8,915 nt of DNA from Propionibacteriaceae bacterium (GTDB taxonomy: Bacteria > Actinomycetota > Actinomycetes > Propionibacteriales > Propionibacteriaceae): the NCBI GenBank assembly GCA_030544185.1, contig JAUNRO010000118.1, forward strand, positions 1 to 8,915. Direction: 5' to 3'. The notes beneath the pieces are model-generated. The model did no database searches, was not told the origin of the DNA, and saw only the letters and a list, made by a program, of their open reading frames with translations. Shown in pieces: positions 1-6,046 of the stretch; the stretch's first letter is position 1, and each line of letters opens with the position of its first letter. The translations under genes and the position numbers were made by a program.

Positions 1-200
1 GCACCTGCCGGCGCGGCCCGCGCCTCCCGCAGGCGGCGCAGGGCCGCGTGGGCCAGCGCGGCGGCCGCCAGCTCCGGATCGAAGGTCCGGCGCAGGGCGG
101 TCGCCGCTGCCAGGGACCCCGGGTCGGGCTGGGCCGCCGCAGCCGTCAGCGCCGCCACGCCCTCCGCGGACACCAGGCGGCGGGCAACGGCGGGTTCCAT
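1..200 (-). CDS. THUMP-like / class I SAM-dependent methyltransferase, N-terminal fragment (runs off left edge)
   Basis: An open frame starts at the ATG at 198-200 on the minus strand and stays open to the window edge, giving 66 complete codons. The product is alanine- and arginine-rich. It begins MEPAVARRLVSAEG and continues with an ALRRTFDPELAAAALAHAAL stretch. This matches my recollection of the N-terminal helical region of the actinobacterial 'THUMP-like domain' class I SAM-dependent methyltransferases, which usually read LL-T-EG near the start, then a LRR..DPELVAAALTQ-type segment. The catalytic Rossmann part is outside the window, so methyltransferase activity and substrate cannot be checked here. 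An in-frame TGA lies 15 nt upstream of the ATG, so the start cannot move far upstream. No good Shine-Dalgarno is visible. The gene lies 24 nt downstream of the permease on the same strand and is probably cotranscribed. It is certainly an open frame, and the family call is moderate. Confidence 0.6.
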   Translation of the reverse strand, partial: MEPAVARRLVSAEGVAALTAAAAQPDPGSLAAATALRRTFDPELAAAALAHAALRRLREARAAPAG

Positions 201-224
201 GGGGCCACTCTCTCACCCTGCGCC

Positions 225-1808
225 TCAGCCTGCCCGGAGGTCGCGCACCCGCCCGACAGCCGTCGCGACGGCGAGCGCACAGACGGCCCCGGCGGCCAGC
301 GCTGCGAGGGCGAGGGGCTCGGCGGCCTCGATCGGCACGCGGCCGACGTGCTCCAGCACCGAGACCTGGCGCGCCCACTGCGGCAGCCGCAGGGTCTCGG
401 CGAGCAGCGCCACGACCGCGGTCCAGGCCAGCAGCACCCAACCGAGGGCGGCGCCACCGCGCACGATCATCGCGGCCAGCGCGGTCACGGCCACGAGCGC
501 CAGCATTGCGGGCAGATAGCTGGCGACGCCGGTGACGGCATCGGCGAGTGCCGAGGGACGATCGATCACCAGGCGCGTCGAGATTCCCAGGCCGACGGCC
601 CCCACCCCCATGGCCAGGGCCATCTGGAGGGCGATGACGAACCACCAGGCCGTCCAAAGGCGCGCCCGGACGATGGGCGCACCGAACAGCAAACCCAGCC
701 GCCCGCTCGCCTCCTCGGCCTGGAGGGTCCCGAGTGCCTGGAGCCCCAGAGCCCCGCCGCCGAGGGCGATCACGACCAGCGCGAGGGACGTGACGATGTC
801 CTCCGGGCGCCCCCCGCCCAGCAGCTGGGCAAGGTCCGGATTGGTCCGGACCAGATCGGCCATGTCCGCGGTGAGGGTGCCGAGGGCAGCACCCCACGCC
901 AGCAGGCCGATGCCCCAGCCGAGTGCCGCACCGCGGGTCAGGCGCGCGGCGACCCCGAACGGGTGGCCGAGCAGCGGTGATCCGGTGGCCGGTCCCGGCC
1001 TGGGCGCCAGTGCCCCGGCGCCGAGGTCGCGGCGCCCGGCAAGGAGCGCCGCGAGGCCGATGAGGGCGAGGCCGGTGACCGCGAAGGCCAGCAGTGGCAG
1101 CGCCGTCGGCTCGGGACCGAAGGGACGGGCCAGGGGCAACCAGCCCATCGGTGTCAGCCATTGGGCGTCGATCCCCCGGCCATCGATGACGGCCCGGACG
1201 AGGAAGATCCCCAGGGCTGCGGCGAGGCCGAGCCCCATCGCGGTCCGCGCGGTCCGCGCCAGCTGTGCCGCCAGGAGTCCGAGCGCCGCGAACCACCAAG
1301 CGAACAGGCCGAGCGACCCCGCATACCAAAGTGTTCCCCGCACCGGCAGCCCGACCGCGATCAGGCCCACCGCCGCTGCGGTGGCGAACACGACGAGCGT
1401 CAGGGTGAGCGCGATCAGCGCACCCGACAGGGGCGCGAGCCGACCCAACCGCCCAGCCGTGAGCAGTTCGGCGCGCCCGGAGTCCTCCTCCGCGCGCGTT
1501 CGCGAGATCGCCAGGTGCAGGGCGATCGGAGGGAAGGCCAGCAACCCGATGAACCCGACCTCATAGGTGGTGATGCCACCCGGACTCGCGAGGTCTGGCC
1601 ACTGCCCGTTGAAGGCCATCGTGGCGGGCGATGCCCCCATCGACGCCGCATAGGCCGCGCGGCTCTCCGGGGTGGGATAGAGCGCGAAGACCCCAGCGGC
1701 CATCGCCACGACGAGTCCGGCCATGGCGCCGGCCGACAGTGTGAGGCTGCGCCAGCCCGTGCGCAGGTGGGCACCGACGACCCGCCAGGTTCCTGCGAGC
1801 GGACTCAT
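225..1808 (-). CDS. ABC transporter permease, putative polyketide/multidrug exporter (TnrB3/tetronasin-type)
   Basis: This is the 527-residue membrane subunit of an ABC exporter. About 12 hydrophobic segments can be seen, near residues 22-44, 84-103, 128-154, 160-182, 189-206, 236-258, 293-313, 339-364, 385-410, 428-449, 451-471 and 497-518. They fall into two halves of six. Each half carries the same cytoplasmic motif after its second helix: RAEEDSGRAELLTAGRLGR near 105-123 and LQAEEASGRLGLLFGAPIVR near 362-381. This internal duplication and the length near 530 are typical of the 'exporter of polyketide antibiotics' permeases (COG3559), which include tetronasin-type transporters and mycobacterial Rv1217c. 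The ATG overlaps the stop of the ATPase gene by 4 nt (ATGA), which implies translational coupling and a stable partnership with that ATPase. Expression should follow the ATPase promoter and thus the TetR regulator. The substrate cannot be read from the sequence; an exported hydrophobic drug or metabolite is the family expectation. Confidence 0.9.
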   Translation of the reverse strand: MSPLAGTWRVVGAHLRTGWRSLTLSAGAMAGLVVAMAAGVFALYPTPESRAAYAASMGASPATMAFNGQWPDLASPGGITTYEVGFIGLLAFPPIALHLAISRTRAEEDSGRAELLTAGRLGRLAPLSGALIALTLTLVVFATAAAVGLIAVGLPVRGTLWYAGSLGLFAWWFAALGLLAAQLARTARTAMGLGLAAALGIFLVRAVIDGRGIDAQWLTPMGWLPLARPFGPEPTALPLLAFAVTGLALIGLAALLAGRRDLGAGALAPRPGPATGSPLLGHPFGVAARLTRGAALGWGIGLLAWGAALGTLTADMADLVRTNPDLAQLLGGGRPEDIVTSLALVVIALGGGALGLQALGTLQAEEASGRLGLLFGAPIVRARLWTAWWFVIALQMALAMGVGAVGLGISTRLVIDRPSALADAVTGVASYLPAMLALVAVTALAAMIVRGGAALGWVLLAWTAVVALLAETLRLPQWARQVSVLEHVGRVPIEAAEPLALAALAAGAVCALAVATAVGRVRDLRAG

Positions 1809-2734
1809 GCCGTTGCCTCCTCGCGCGTCGCGTAGTGCTCGAGGAACAGCTCATCCAGCGATGGCGGCCGCACGGTCACCTGGGTCGGCCGTGCGGTGGC
1901 GAGGACGCCGAGGGTGTCCGCCAGCGCGTCGCGCGGCACGGTGAAGACGGTGTGGACACCGTCGCCGCGGCGCTGCTCGGCGTGGTCATCGGCGCCGGGT
2001 GGCAGCTCGACCGGCTGCGGCGTGGTGGCCTCGACCGTGGTCCTGGTGTGCGCGCGGAGGTCGTCGAGGCTGCCCACCGAGACGGTGCGGCCCGCGCGGA
2101 TGATCGTCACCCGCTCGCACAGGGCCTCGACCTCATCGAGGATGTGGCTGGACAACAACACGGTGGCTCCCTCGGCCTGCGCCCGCCGCACCTGTTCGCA
2201 GAACACGGACTCCATCAGCGGGTCCAGGCCCGAGGTCGGCTCATCGAGGAGCAGGAGCCGGGCGTGCGTGGCGAACGCGGCGATGAGGGCAACCTTCTGC
2301 CGGTTGCCCTTGGAATAGCTGCTGGCGCGCTTGGTGGGATCGAGCTCGAAGGCCTCGATCAGCTCGTCTCGCCGGCGGCGGTCCTGCCGCCCGGAAAAGC
2401 GGCCGAGGAGGTCGATGCACTCCCCGCCGGTGAGGTTGGGCCAGAGCGCGGTATCTCCGGGCACGTAGGCGAGCTGCGCGTGGATGGCGACCACCTCGCG
2501 CTGCGGATGCCCACCCAGAACCGTGAGGTGACCGCCATCGAGGCGGAGCTGGCCGAGGATCGCGCGGATCGTCGTGGACTTGCCGGCGCCATTGGGACCG
2601 AGGAAGCCATGCACTTCCCCCTCGGTCACGACGAGATCGAGGCCGTCGAGTGCCGTGAGGCGGCCGAACCGTTTGTTCAGGCCACGCGCTTCGATGATTG
2701 GAGATTGACTTTCAACTGACAGTGACTTTCTCAT
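1805..2734 (-). CDS. ABC transporter ATP-binding protein (drug-efflux type)
   Basis: This 309-residue ATPase should power the permease encoded directly downstream. Walker A is GPNGAGKST (46-54). The Q-loop region reads YVPGDTALWPNLTGGE (90-105), with Gly where Gln is usual. The signature is SKGNRQK (141-147) in place of LSGGQ, Walker B plus the D-loop is LLLLDEPTSGLDP (160-172), and the H-loop is SSHIL with His197. The PGD Q-loop and SKGNRQ signature are, from memory, normal for the tetronasin/Rv1218c-type ATPases. The roughly 90-residue C-terminal extension ending PSLDELFLEHY is standard for drug-type ABC-2 ATPases. I chose the ATG at 2732-2734: the frame extends to 2935, but that extension is low-complexity Ser/Ala/Arg sequence antisense to tetR, whereas homology begins at IIEARGLNKRFG. 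There is no Shine-Dalgarno; a TANNNT hexamer 7 nt upstream suggests leaderless translation. Its TGA overlaps the permease ATG. Confidence 0.92.
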   Translation of the reverse strand: MRKSLSVESQSPIIEARGLNKRFGRLTALDGLDLVVTEGEVHGFLGPNGAGKSTTIRAILGQLRLDGGHLTVLGGHPQREVVAIHAQLAYVPGDTALWPNLTGGECIDLLGRFSGRQDRRRRDELIEAFELDPTKRASSYSKGNRQKVALIAAFATHARLLLLDEPTSGLDPLMESVFCEQVRRAQAEGATVLLSSHILDEVEALCERVTIIRAGRTVSVGSLDDLRAHTRTTVEATTPQPVELPPGADDHAEQRRGDGVHTVFTVPRDALADTLGVLATARPTQVTVRPPSLDELFLEHYATREEATA

Positions 2735-2756
2735 GACAGTGACTCTACACGATAAG
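2728..2756 (+). promoter_or_regulatory. Candidate tetR promoter (weak)
   Basis: TTCTCA (2728-2733) and GATAAG (2751-2756) are separated by 17 nt. Each matches four of six consensus bases (TTGACA / TATAAT). The overlapping TAAGGT at 2753-2758 also fits TANNNT. Transcription would begin near 2764, inside the third operator copy, leaving a leader of about 30 nt that contains the tetR ribosome-binding site. This is a weak pattern match only. Confidence 0.3.
2742..2747 (-). promoter_or_regulatory. Candidate -10 hexamer of a leaderless ABC-operon transcript
   Basis: On the minus strand the hexamer TAGAGT fits the actinobacterial TANNNT -10 pattern and lies 7 nt upstream of the ATPase ATG (2734). 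That is the distance at which transcription would begin at, or within a base of, the start codon. No purine-rich Shine-Dalgarno is present before this ATG, which agrees with a leaderless mRNA. No convincing -35 is seen 17 nt further upstream. The second operator copy (2734-2744) overlaps this hexamer and the start codon. Confidence 0.5.
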
Positions 2757-2779
2757 GTGACAGTGACTATCAGAAGTTG

Positions 2780-2786
2780 GGAAGGA
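2780..2786 (+). promoter_or_regulatory. Ribosome-binding site that fixes the tetR start
   Basis: GGAAGGA lies 6 nt before the ATG at 2793. It supports this start over the in-frame ATG at 2733, which would add 20 residues translated from operator repeats. Confidence 0.7.
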
Positions 2787-2792
2787 CTGCCC

Positions 2793-3389
2793 ATGGCCGA
2801 ATCGCTGCGCGACCGCAAGAAGGCCGCGACGATGCGGCACGTCCAGGCGGTGGCGATGGATCTGTTCGACGAGCGCGGCTTCGAGGCGGTCAAGGTCGAG
2901 GATGTGGCGGCTGCCGCGGAGGTGTCGCCGAGCACGGTGTATCGCTATTTCGGGACCAAGGAAGGACTCGTCCTCCACGATGAGCACGACGATCTCCTGT
3001 TCGGCGCCGTCGCGGAGGCACTGGACGAACACGATGTGTGGTCGGTCGCCGACCAGGCGCTCAGCTTGATCGACCACGATCATTTCCGGCGTGATGCTGA
3101 GCTGACGCTGCGCCGGACGCGGCTGTGGTTCGACACCCCGACCCTGCGCACCGCGACCTTCGCGGTGGTCGACCGTTGGATCGACGATCTCACCGAGATG
3201 GTGCTGAACTCCCCGCATCACGACTATGCCCCGGATGAGGCCCGGATCCGGATGGCAAGCCTGCTGTGGGGCCTGGTCGCGGCGATCGAGTGCTGGCATC
3301 GCGCGGGTGCCGAGGGGTCACTCGGTGACTACCTGCGCGAGAAGCTGGCCCTCCTCACGCCGGCCGGGACTGCGCCGCCCACAACCTGA
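2793..3389 (+). CDS. TetR/AcrR-family transcriptional regulator
   Basis: The product is 198 residues, the usual size for TetR repressors. The N-terminal DNA-binding domain covers about residues 8-60: a first helix (RHVQAVAMDLFDERGFEAV) followed by the helix-turn-helix VEDVAAAAEVSPSTVYRYF (about 35-53) and the GTKEGL turn. The rest is a helical ligand/dimerisation domain rich in His, Asp and Trp that shows no subfamily I can name. The ATG at 2793 follows a good ribosome-binding site; the longer frame from 2733 would translate the operator repeats and is unlikely. The gene is divergent from the ABC ATPase gene with only 58 nt between starts, and three operator-like repeats span that junction. 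The arrangement resembles the mycobacterial TetR regulator Rv1219c beside its efflux pair. I infer that it represses the exporter and itself until a ligand, perhaps a transported compound, releases it. Confidence 0.92.
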   Translation: MAESLRDRKKAATMRHVQAVAMDLFDERGFEAVKVEDVAAAAEVSPSTVYRYFGTKEGLVLHDEHDDLLFGAVAEALDEHDVWSVADQALSLIDHDHFRRDAELTLRRTRLWFDTPTLRTATFAVVDRWIDDLTEMVLNSPHHDYAPDEARIRMASLLWGLVAAIECWHRAGAEGSLGDYLREKLALLTPAGTAPPTT

Positions 3390-3426
3390 CTTCGGGCGCT
3401 TGCATCGCTGCTGACAGACTGGAGAC

Positions 3427-4383
3427 ATGGCCGTCGCTCACCGCCGCCCTCGTGCCGTCGCTGTCGTGGTGGCCGTCGTCGCTGCGTTGTCGCTGCCCGC
3501 CTGCAGTGCCACGGGGGTGACCTCGCCATCGCAGACCTCCCCCGGCATCAACGAGATCGCTCGTCAGGGGACGCTCAGCCAGCACACCGCCACGCTCGAC
3601 GGACTGGAGCGGACCTGGCAGACCTATGTCCCTGCGCACCTCGACGGGCCGGGCGCGGTGATCGTGCTGTTCCATGGCTCCGGCGACACCGCGCAGGGCA
3701 TCCGGGCCTGGGTGGGGTCCTATTTTGAGCGGATCGGCGATGAGAACGGCGTGATCATCGCCTATCCCGACGGTTTTGAATCCAACTGGAACGAGTGCCG
3801 ACGTGAGGGCAGTTGGCCGGCGAAGGAGCGCGGGCTCGATGACGTCGGGTTCGCCCGGACGATCGTTGACCGGCTGGAGGCCGACCTCGGCCCCGGGTCA
3901 ATCGACCGCGACCGGGTGTTCGCCGCCGGCTATTCCAGCGGCGGCCACATGGCCATGCGCCTGGGCCGGGAGGCCGATGATCTGGTGAGGGCTATCGCCG
4001 TGGTCGCCGCGAACCCGCCGGTTGCCGCCAATCAGACCTGCGCCGACCAGGAATCGCCGATGCCGGCCGTGTTCATCCAGGGCGTGCGGGACACCGTCAA
4101 CCCGTTCGAGGGCGGCGAGGTGCGCGTGTTCGGGCCGGGCGGCAGCCGCGGCCACGTCATGTCAGCGACCGAAGGCGCCCAGTGGTATGCCGACGTCAAC
4201 GGCGCCGGCGCCCCGACCCCCGGCTCCGCCCCGGATCGCGTGCAGATCACCGACTGGTCCGGCGACCATCCCGTGCGGTTGGTGGCGGTCGCGGACGAGG
4301 CCCACAACTTTCCGCTGAGCAGTTTCCACGGGCCCAACGGGATCTGGGCGTTCCTCGACGAGGTGGCGTTGGCCGCGAGCTAG
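3427..4383 (+). CDS. Secreted lipoprotein, PHB depolymerase/feruloyl esterase-like alpha/beta hydrolase
   Basis: This 318-residue protein has a lipoprotein signal peptide: a basic start (HRRPR), a hydrophobic Ala/Val core at about 10-22 and the lipobox LPAC with Cys26 as the lipidation site. It should therefore be anchored on the outer face of the membrane. The mature part is an alpha/beta hydrolase of the esterase-PHB/LpqC type (COG3509-like). The oxyanion region is LFHGSGDT (81-88), the nucleophile elbow is GYSSG (168-172) with Ser170, the probable acid is Asp222 in GVRDTVNPF, and the histidine is His293 in EAHNFPL. Cys124 and Cys205 could form a disulfide. The natural ester (polymer, feruloyl-sugar or lipid) cannot be decided. 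The gene stands 37 nt after tetR on the same strand, but a functional link is not evident. GGAG lies only 2 nt before the ATG, which is unusually close. An inverted repeat follows the stop codon by about 100 nt. Confidence 0.85.
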   Translation: MAVAHRRPRAVAVVVAVVAALSLPACSATGVTSPSQTSPGINEIARQGTLSQHTATLDGLERTWQTYVPAHLDGPGAVIVLFHGSGDTAQGIRAWVGSYFERIGDENGVIIAYPDGFESNWNECRREGSWPAKERGLDDVGFARTIVDRLEADLGPGSIDRDRVFAAGYSSGGHMAMRLGREADDLVRAIAVVAANPPVAANQTCADQESPMPAVFIQGVRDTVNPFEGGEVRVFGPGGSRGHVMSATEGAQWYADVNGAGAPTPGSAPDRVQITDWSGDHPVRLVAVADEAHNFPLSSFHGPNGIWAFLDEVALAAS

Positions 4384-4441
4384 GAGCCTGTGACGAAAGT
4401 AGCCGGTGGGGCTCATGGTGGGTGACAAGGCGCGGTGGCGC

Positions 4442-4461
4442 GGGCAAGGCGGTGCCTGCCC
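4442..4461. repeat. Short GC-rich hairpin downstream of hydrolase
   Basis: GGGCA-A-GGC, loop GGT, GCC-TGCCC: eight base pairs interrupted by one bulged A at 4447, with no T-run after it. It may assist termination of the hydrolase transcript together with the longer palindrome that follows, but alone it is a weak call. Confidence 0.4.
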
Positions 4462-4479
4462 ATGCCAGTGCCGTGATGT

Positions 4480-4518
4480 CCTATGCCTCTGATCCGCTCA
4501 GCGGATCAGAGGCATAGG
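4480..4518. terminator. Bidirectional terminator candidate: perfect 19-bp inverted repeat
   Basis: The arm at 4480-4498 (CCTATGCCTCTGATCCGCT) is the exact reverse complement of 4500-4518, around a single central C at 4499. In RNA this would be a strong stem of about 17-18 bp closed by a 3-5 nt loop on either strand. It sits between convergent genes, about 100 nt after the hydrolase stop and about 50 nt after the tsaD stop, which is the expected place for a shared bidirectional terminator. No T-run follows on either strand; actinobacterial terminators often lack one. A protein-binding palindrome is the main alternative. Confidence 0.75.
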
Positions 4519-4566
4519 CATGGCGCCGGGGACGACCGCGACCCTGGGCGACCCCGAGTCGCCGGA

Positions 4567-5616
4567 TCAGACGAGCACGCGGGCGACCGGCAACCCCGAC
4601 TCCGCACCGAAGGCCAGACCCGATTCGGGCCGCCCGGCCTTCACCAACTCCGCGCCCAGCACCGCGATCATGGCGCCATTGTCGGTGCACAACCCCGGCC
4701 GCGGCCGGCGCAGGGTGATCCCGTGCTCGGCGCACCGCTCCTCCAGCAGCCCGCGCAGCCGGGAGTTGGCCGCGACTCCCCCGCCGAGGAGCAGGGTCGA
4801 GATCCCGTGCTCGCGGCAGGCCTCCACGGCCTTCGCCGAGAGCACGTCGCACACGGCCTCCTGAAACGAGGCGCACACGTCGGCGAGCGGGATCTCCCGG
4901 CCCTCCAGCTCCGCGGTCTCGACCCACCGGGCGACGGCGGTCTTGAGCCCGGAGAACGAGAAGTCGAACCGGTGCTTGACCAGATCGTGGCGCGCGGTCA
5001 GCCCGCGCGGAAACCGGATCGCCTTCGGGTCGCCCTCGGCTGCGAGCCTGTCGATGACCGGCCCACCGGGATAGCCCAGGCCGAGCAACCGGGCGACCTT
5101 GTCATAGGCCTCTCCGGCCGCATCATCGATGGTCGCCCCGAGCTCGGCGATCCCACCGGCCTCGGTGAGCTGCTCCACCTTCAACAGCGACGTATGCCCA
5201 CCCGACACCAACAGCGCGATCGCCGGCACCGGCAGCTCACCGCTGTCCAACAGGTCCACCGCCACGTGGGCGGCCAGGTGGTTCACGCCATAGAGCGGCT
5301 TGTCCAGGGCCAGCGCGAGCGCCTTCGCGGCGGACACCCCGACCACCAGCGCGCCCATCAGCCCGGGCCCGGCGGTCACGGCGACCGCATCGATCTCGTC
5401 CAGCGCGACCCCGGCCGTGGCACACGCCCGCTCCAGCGTCGGCACCATCGCCTCCAGGTGGGCTCGGCTCGCGACCTCGGGCACCACCCCGCCGAAGCGC
5501 GCATGCTGCTCCACCGAGGAGGCGATGTCGTTGGCGAGCAACTCCCGGCCCCGGACCAGGGCGACCCCGGTCTCGTCGCACGAGGACTCGATCCCGAGGA
5601 TCAGCGGTTCAGTCAT
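4567..5616 (-). CDS. tsaD: tRNA N6-adenosine threonylcarbamoyltransferase TsaD
   Basis: TsaD transfers the threonylcarbamoyl group from threonylcarbamoyl-AMP to A37 of tRNAs that read ANN codons, working with TsaB and TsaE in the cytoplasm. The 349-residue product is of normal length. The ASKHA nucleotide-binding start is [15 protein letters not shown] (6-20), followed by SRAHLEAM (50-57). The metal ligands are His113 and His117 in NHLAAH, the phosphate loop region is [11 protein letters not shown] (135-145), then [34 protein letters not shown] (277-288) and CTDNGAMIA (310-318) with Asp312. I chose the ATG at 5614-5616: a GGAGG sits 6 nt upstream and homology begins with the next residues, while the longer frame to 5634 adds six residues inside rimI. 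The start overlaps the rimI end by 8 nt. It is the last gene of its operon, and the inverted repeat at 4480-4518 follows. Confidence 0.97.
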   Translation of the reverse strand: MTEPLILGIESSCDETGVALVRGRELLANDIASSVEQHARFGGVVPEVASRAHLEAMVPTLERACATAGVALDEIDAVAVTAGPGLMGALVVGVSAAKALALALDKPLYGVNHLAAHVAVDLLDSGELPVPAIALLVSGGHTSLLKVEQLTEAGGIAELGATIDDAAGEAYDKVARLLGLGYPGGPVIDRLAAEGDPKAIRFPRGLTARHDLVKHRFDFSFSGLKTAVARWVETAELEGREIPLADVCASFQEAVCDVLSAKAVEACREHGISTLLLGGGVAANSRLRGLLEERCAEHGITLRRPRPGLCTDNGAMIAVLGAELVKAGRPESGLAFGAESGLPVARVLV

Positions 5617-6046
5617 CGTCGTCCTCCAGGCCAAGGCGCAGGATCACCGCATCGATCCCCTCGCCGTAGTAGTTGTTCCGGCGCGCGATCTCCACGAACC
5701 CGTGCCCGGCATACAGCGCGAGCGCGGCGGCATTGTCGTGGCGCACCTCCAACAGCATCTCCTCGCACTCAAGCTCTAGCGCGGCATCGATCCCGGCCCG
5801 CAGCAACGCACGCCCCAGACCGCAGCGGCGCGCGGCTTGGGAGACGATGATGCGGTTGAGTTCGGCGACCCCGCCGACGTGCTGGACGCTGGCTATCCCG
5901 GCCACCTCCCCAGCGACGACGACGATGCGGTTGTCCGCCTCCAGTTCGCTTGCCCAGGACGCCCGGCTCCACCGCTCGCGCGGGCCGAATCCGGCTGCCT
6001 CCAGCGCGAGGATCGCGTCGAGATCGCGCGCGTGGGCGGGTCTCAT
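5609..6046 (-). CDS. rimI: Ribosomal-protein-alanine N-acetyltransferase RimI (GNAT family)
   Basis: The 145-residue product is a single GNAT domain. RimI transfers acetyl from acetyl-CoA to protein N-terminal amino groups, classically ribosomal protein bS18; actinobacterial RimI may have broader targets. Visible landmarks are the N-terminal [19 protein letters not shown], the acetyl-CoA loop RRCGLG (73-78, fits Q/RxxGxG), then [18 protein letters not shown] (100-117) and the RRNNYY element (122-127) with the conserved Tyr near the active site. The protein ends in an acidic LEDDDD tail. The ATG at 6044-6046 overlaps the tsaB stop by 4 nt (ATGA) and has AGGAG 6 nt upstream inside tsaB. The frame extends to 6346, but that part is antisense-like sequence within tsaB. 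Linkage of rimI between tsaB and tsaD is the classical actinobacterial arrangement. Confidence 0.95.
   Translation of the reverse strand: MRPAHARDLDAILALEAAGFGPRERWSRASWASELEADNRIVVVAGEVAGIASVQHVGGVAELNRIIVSQAARRCGLGRALLRAGIDAALELECEEMLLEVRHDNAAALALYAGHGFVEIARRNNYYGEGIDAVILRLGLEDDDD
5623..5627 (-). promoter_or_regulatory. Ribosome-binding site of tsaD inside rimI
   Basis: GGAGG on the minus strand lies 6 nt before the tsaD ATG, within the last codons of rimI. It decides between the starts at 5616 and 5634. Confidence 0.75.

Larger units (their letters stand above)
2705..2772. promoter_or_regulatory. Divergent control region with three copies of an 11-nt operator-like element
   Basis: The 11-mer TGACAGTGACT occurs exactly three times on the plus strand, at 2717-2727, 2734-2744 and 2758-2768 (start-to-start spacing 17 and 24 nt). 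Each contains the self-complementary core AGT-G-ACT. The third copy extends to a 15-nt near-palindrome at 2758-2772 (TGAcAGTgACTaTCA, one mismatched pair). An additional short palindrome, TTGACTTTCAA, lies at 2705-2715. The copies lie inside the first codons of the ATPase gene, on its start codon and proposed -10, and in the tetR leader, so a bound protein could block both genes. By analogy with divergent TetR/efflux pairs, the neighbouring TetR protein is the likely ligand. The repeats are seen directly; the protein that binds them is inferred. Confidence 0.7.
4384..4566. other. Convergent intergenic region between hydrolase and tsaD
   Basis: No gene is supportable in these 183 nt between two genes that point at each other. 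Open frames on both strands read through the inverted repeats and have no recognisable product. The region holds three hairpin-forming stretches: 4442-4461, the long 4480-4518 repeat and 4547-4563 (GGCGAC, 5-nt loop, GTCGCC). The first 58 nt after the hydrolase stop show nothing. Confidence 0.7.

Noticed and set aside
48..980. Long plus-strand open frame, 310 codons
   Set aside because: It is antisense to the permease and methyltransferase genes. Its product is a Gly/Arg/Gln-rich composition artefact of high-GC DNA with no recognisable domain.
1935..2734. ABC ATPase judged defective because Q-loop Gln and LSGGQ are missing
   Set aside because: PGD in the Q-loop region and SKGNRQK as signature are usual in the tetronasin-type subfamily. 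Walker A, Walker B and the H-loop are intact.
2733..2792. TetR start at the ATG at 2733
   Set aside because: The 20 added residues translate the operator repeats. The ATG at 2793 has a good ribosome-binding site and leads directly into the TetR domain.
2735..2935. N-terminal extension of the ABC ATPase to 2935
   Set aside because: It would run through the operator region and antisense to tetR. The extra 67 residues are Ser/Arg-rich and unlike ABC ATPase N termini.
4483..5850. Long plus-strand open frame, 455 codons, starting inside the palindrome
   Set aside because: It is antisense to tsaD and rimI, both unmistakable. The product is Arg/Gln/His-rich with no motif and its start lies in the inverted repeat.
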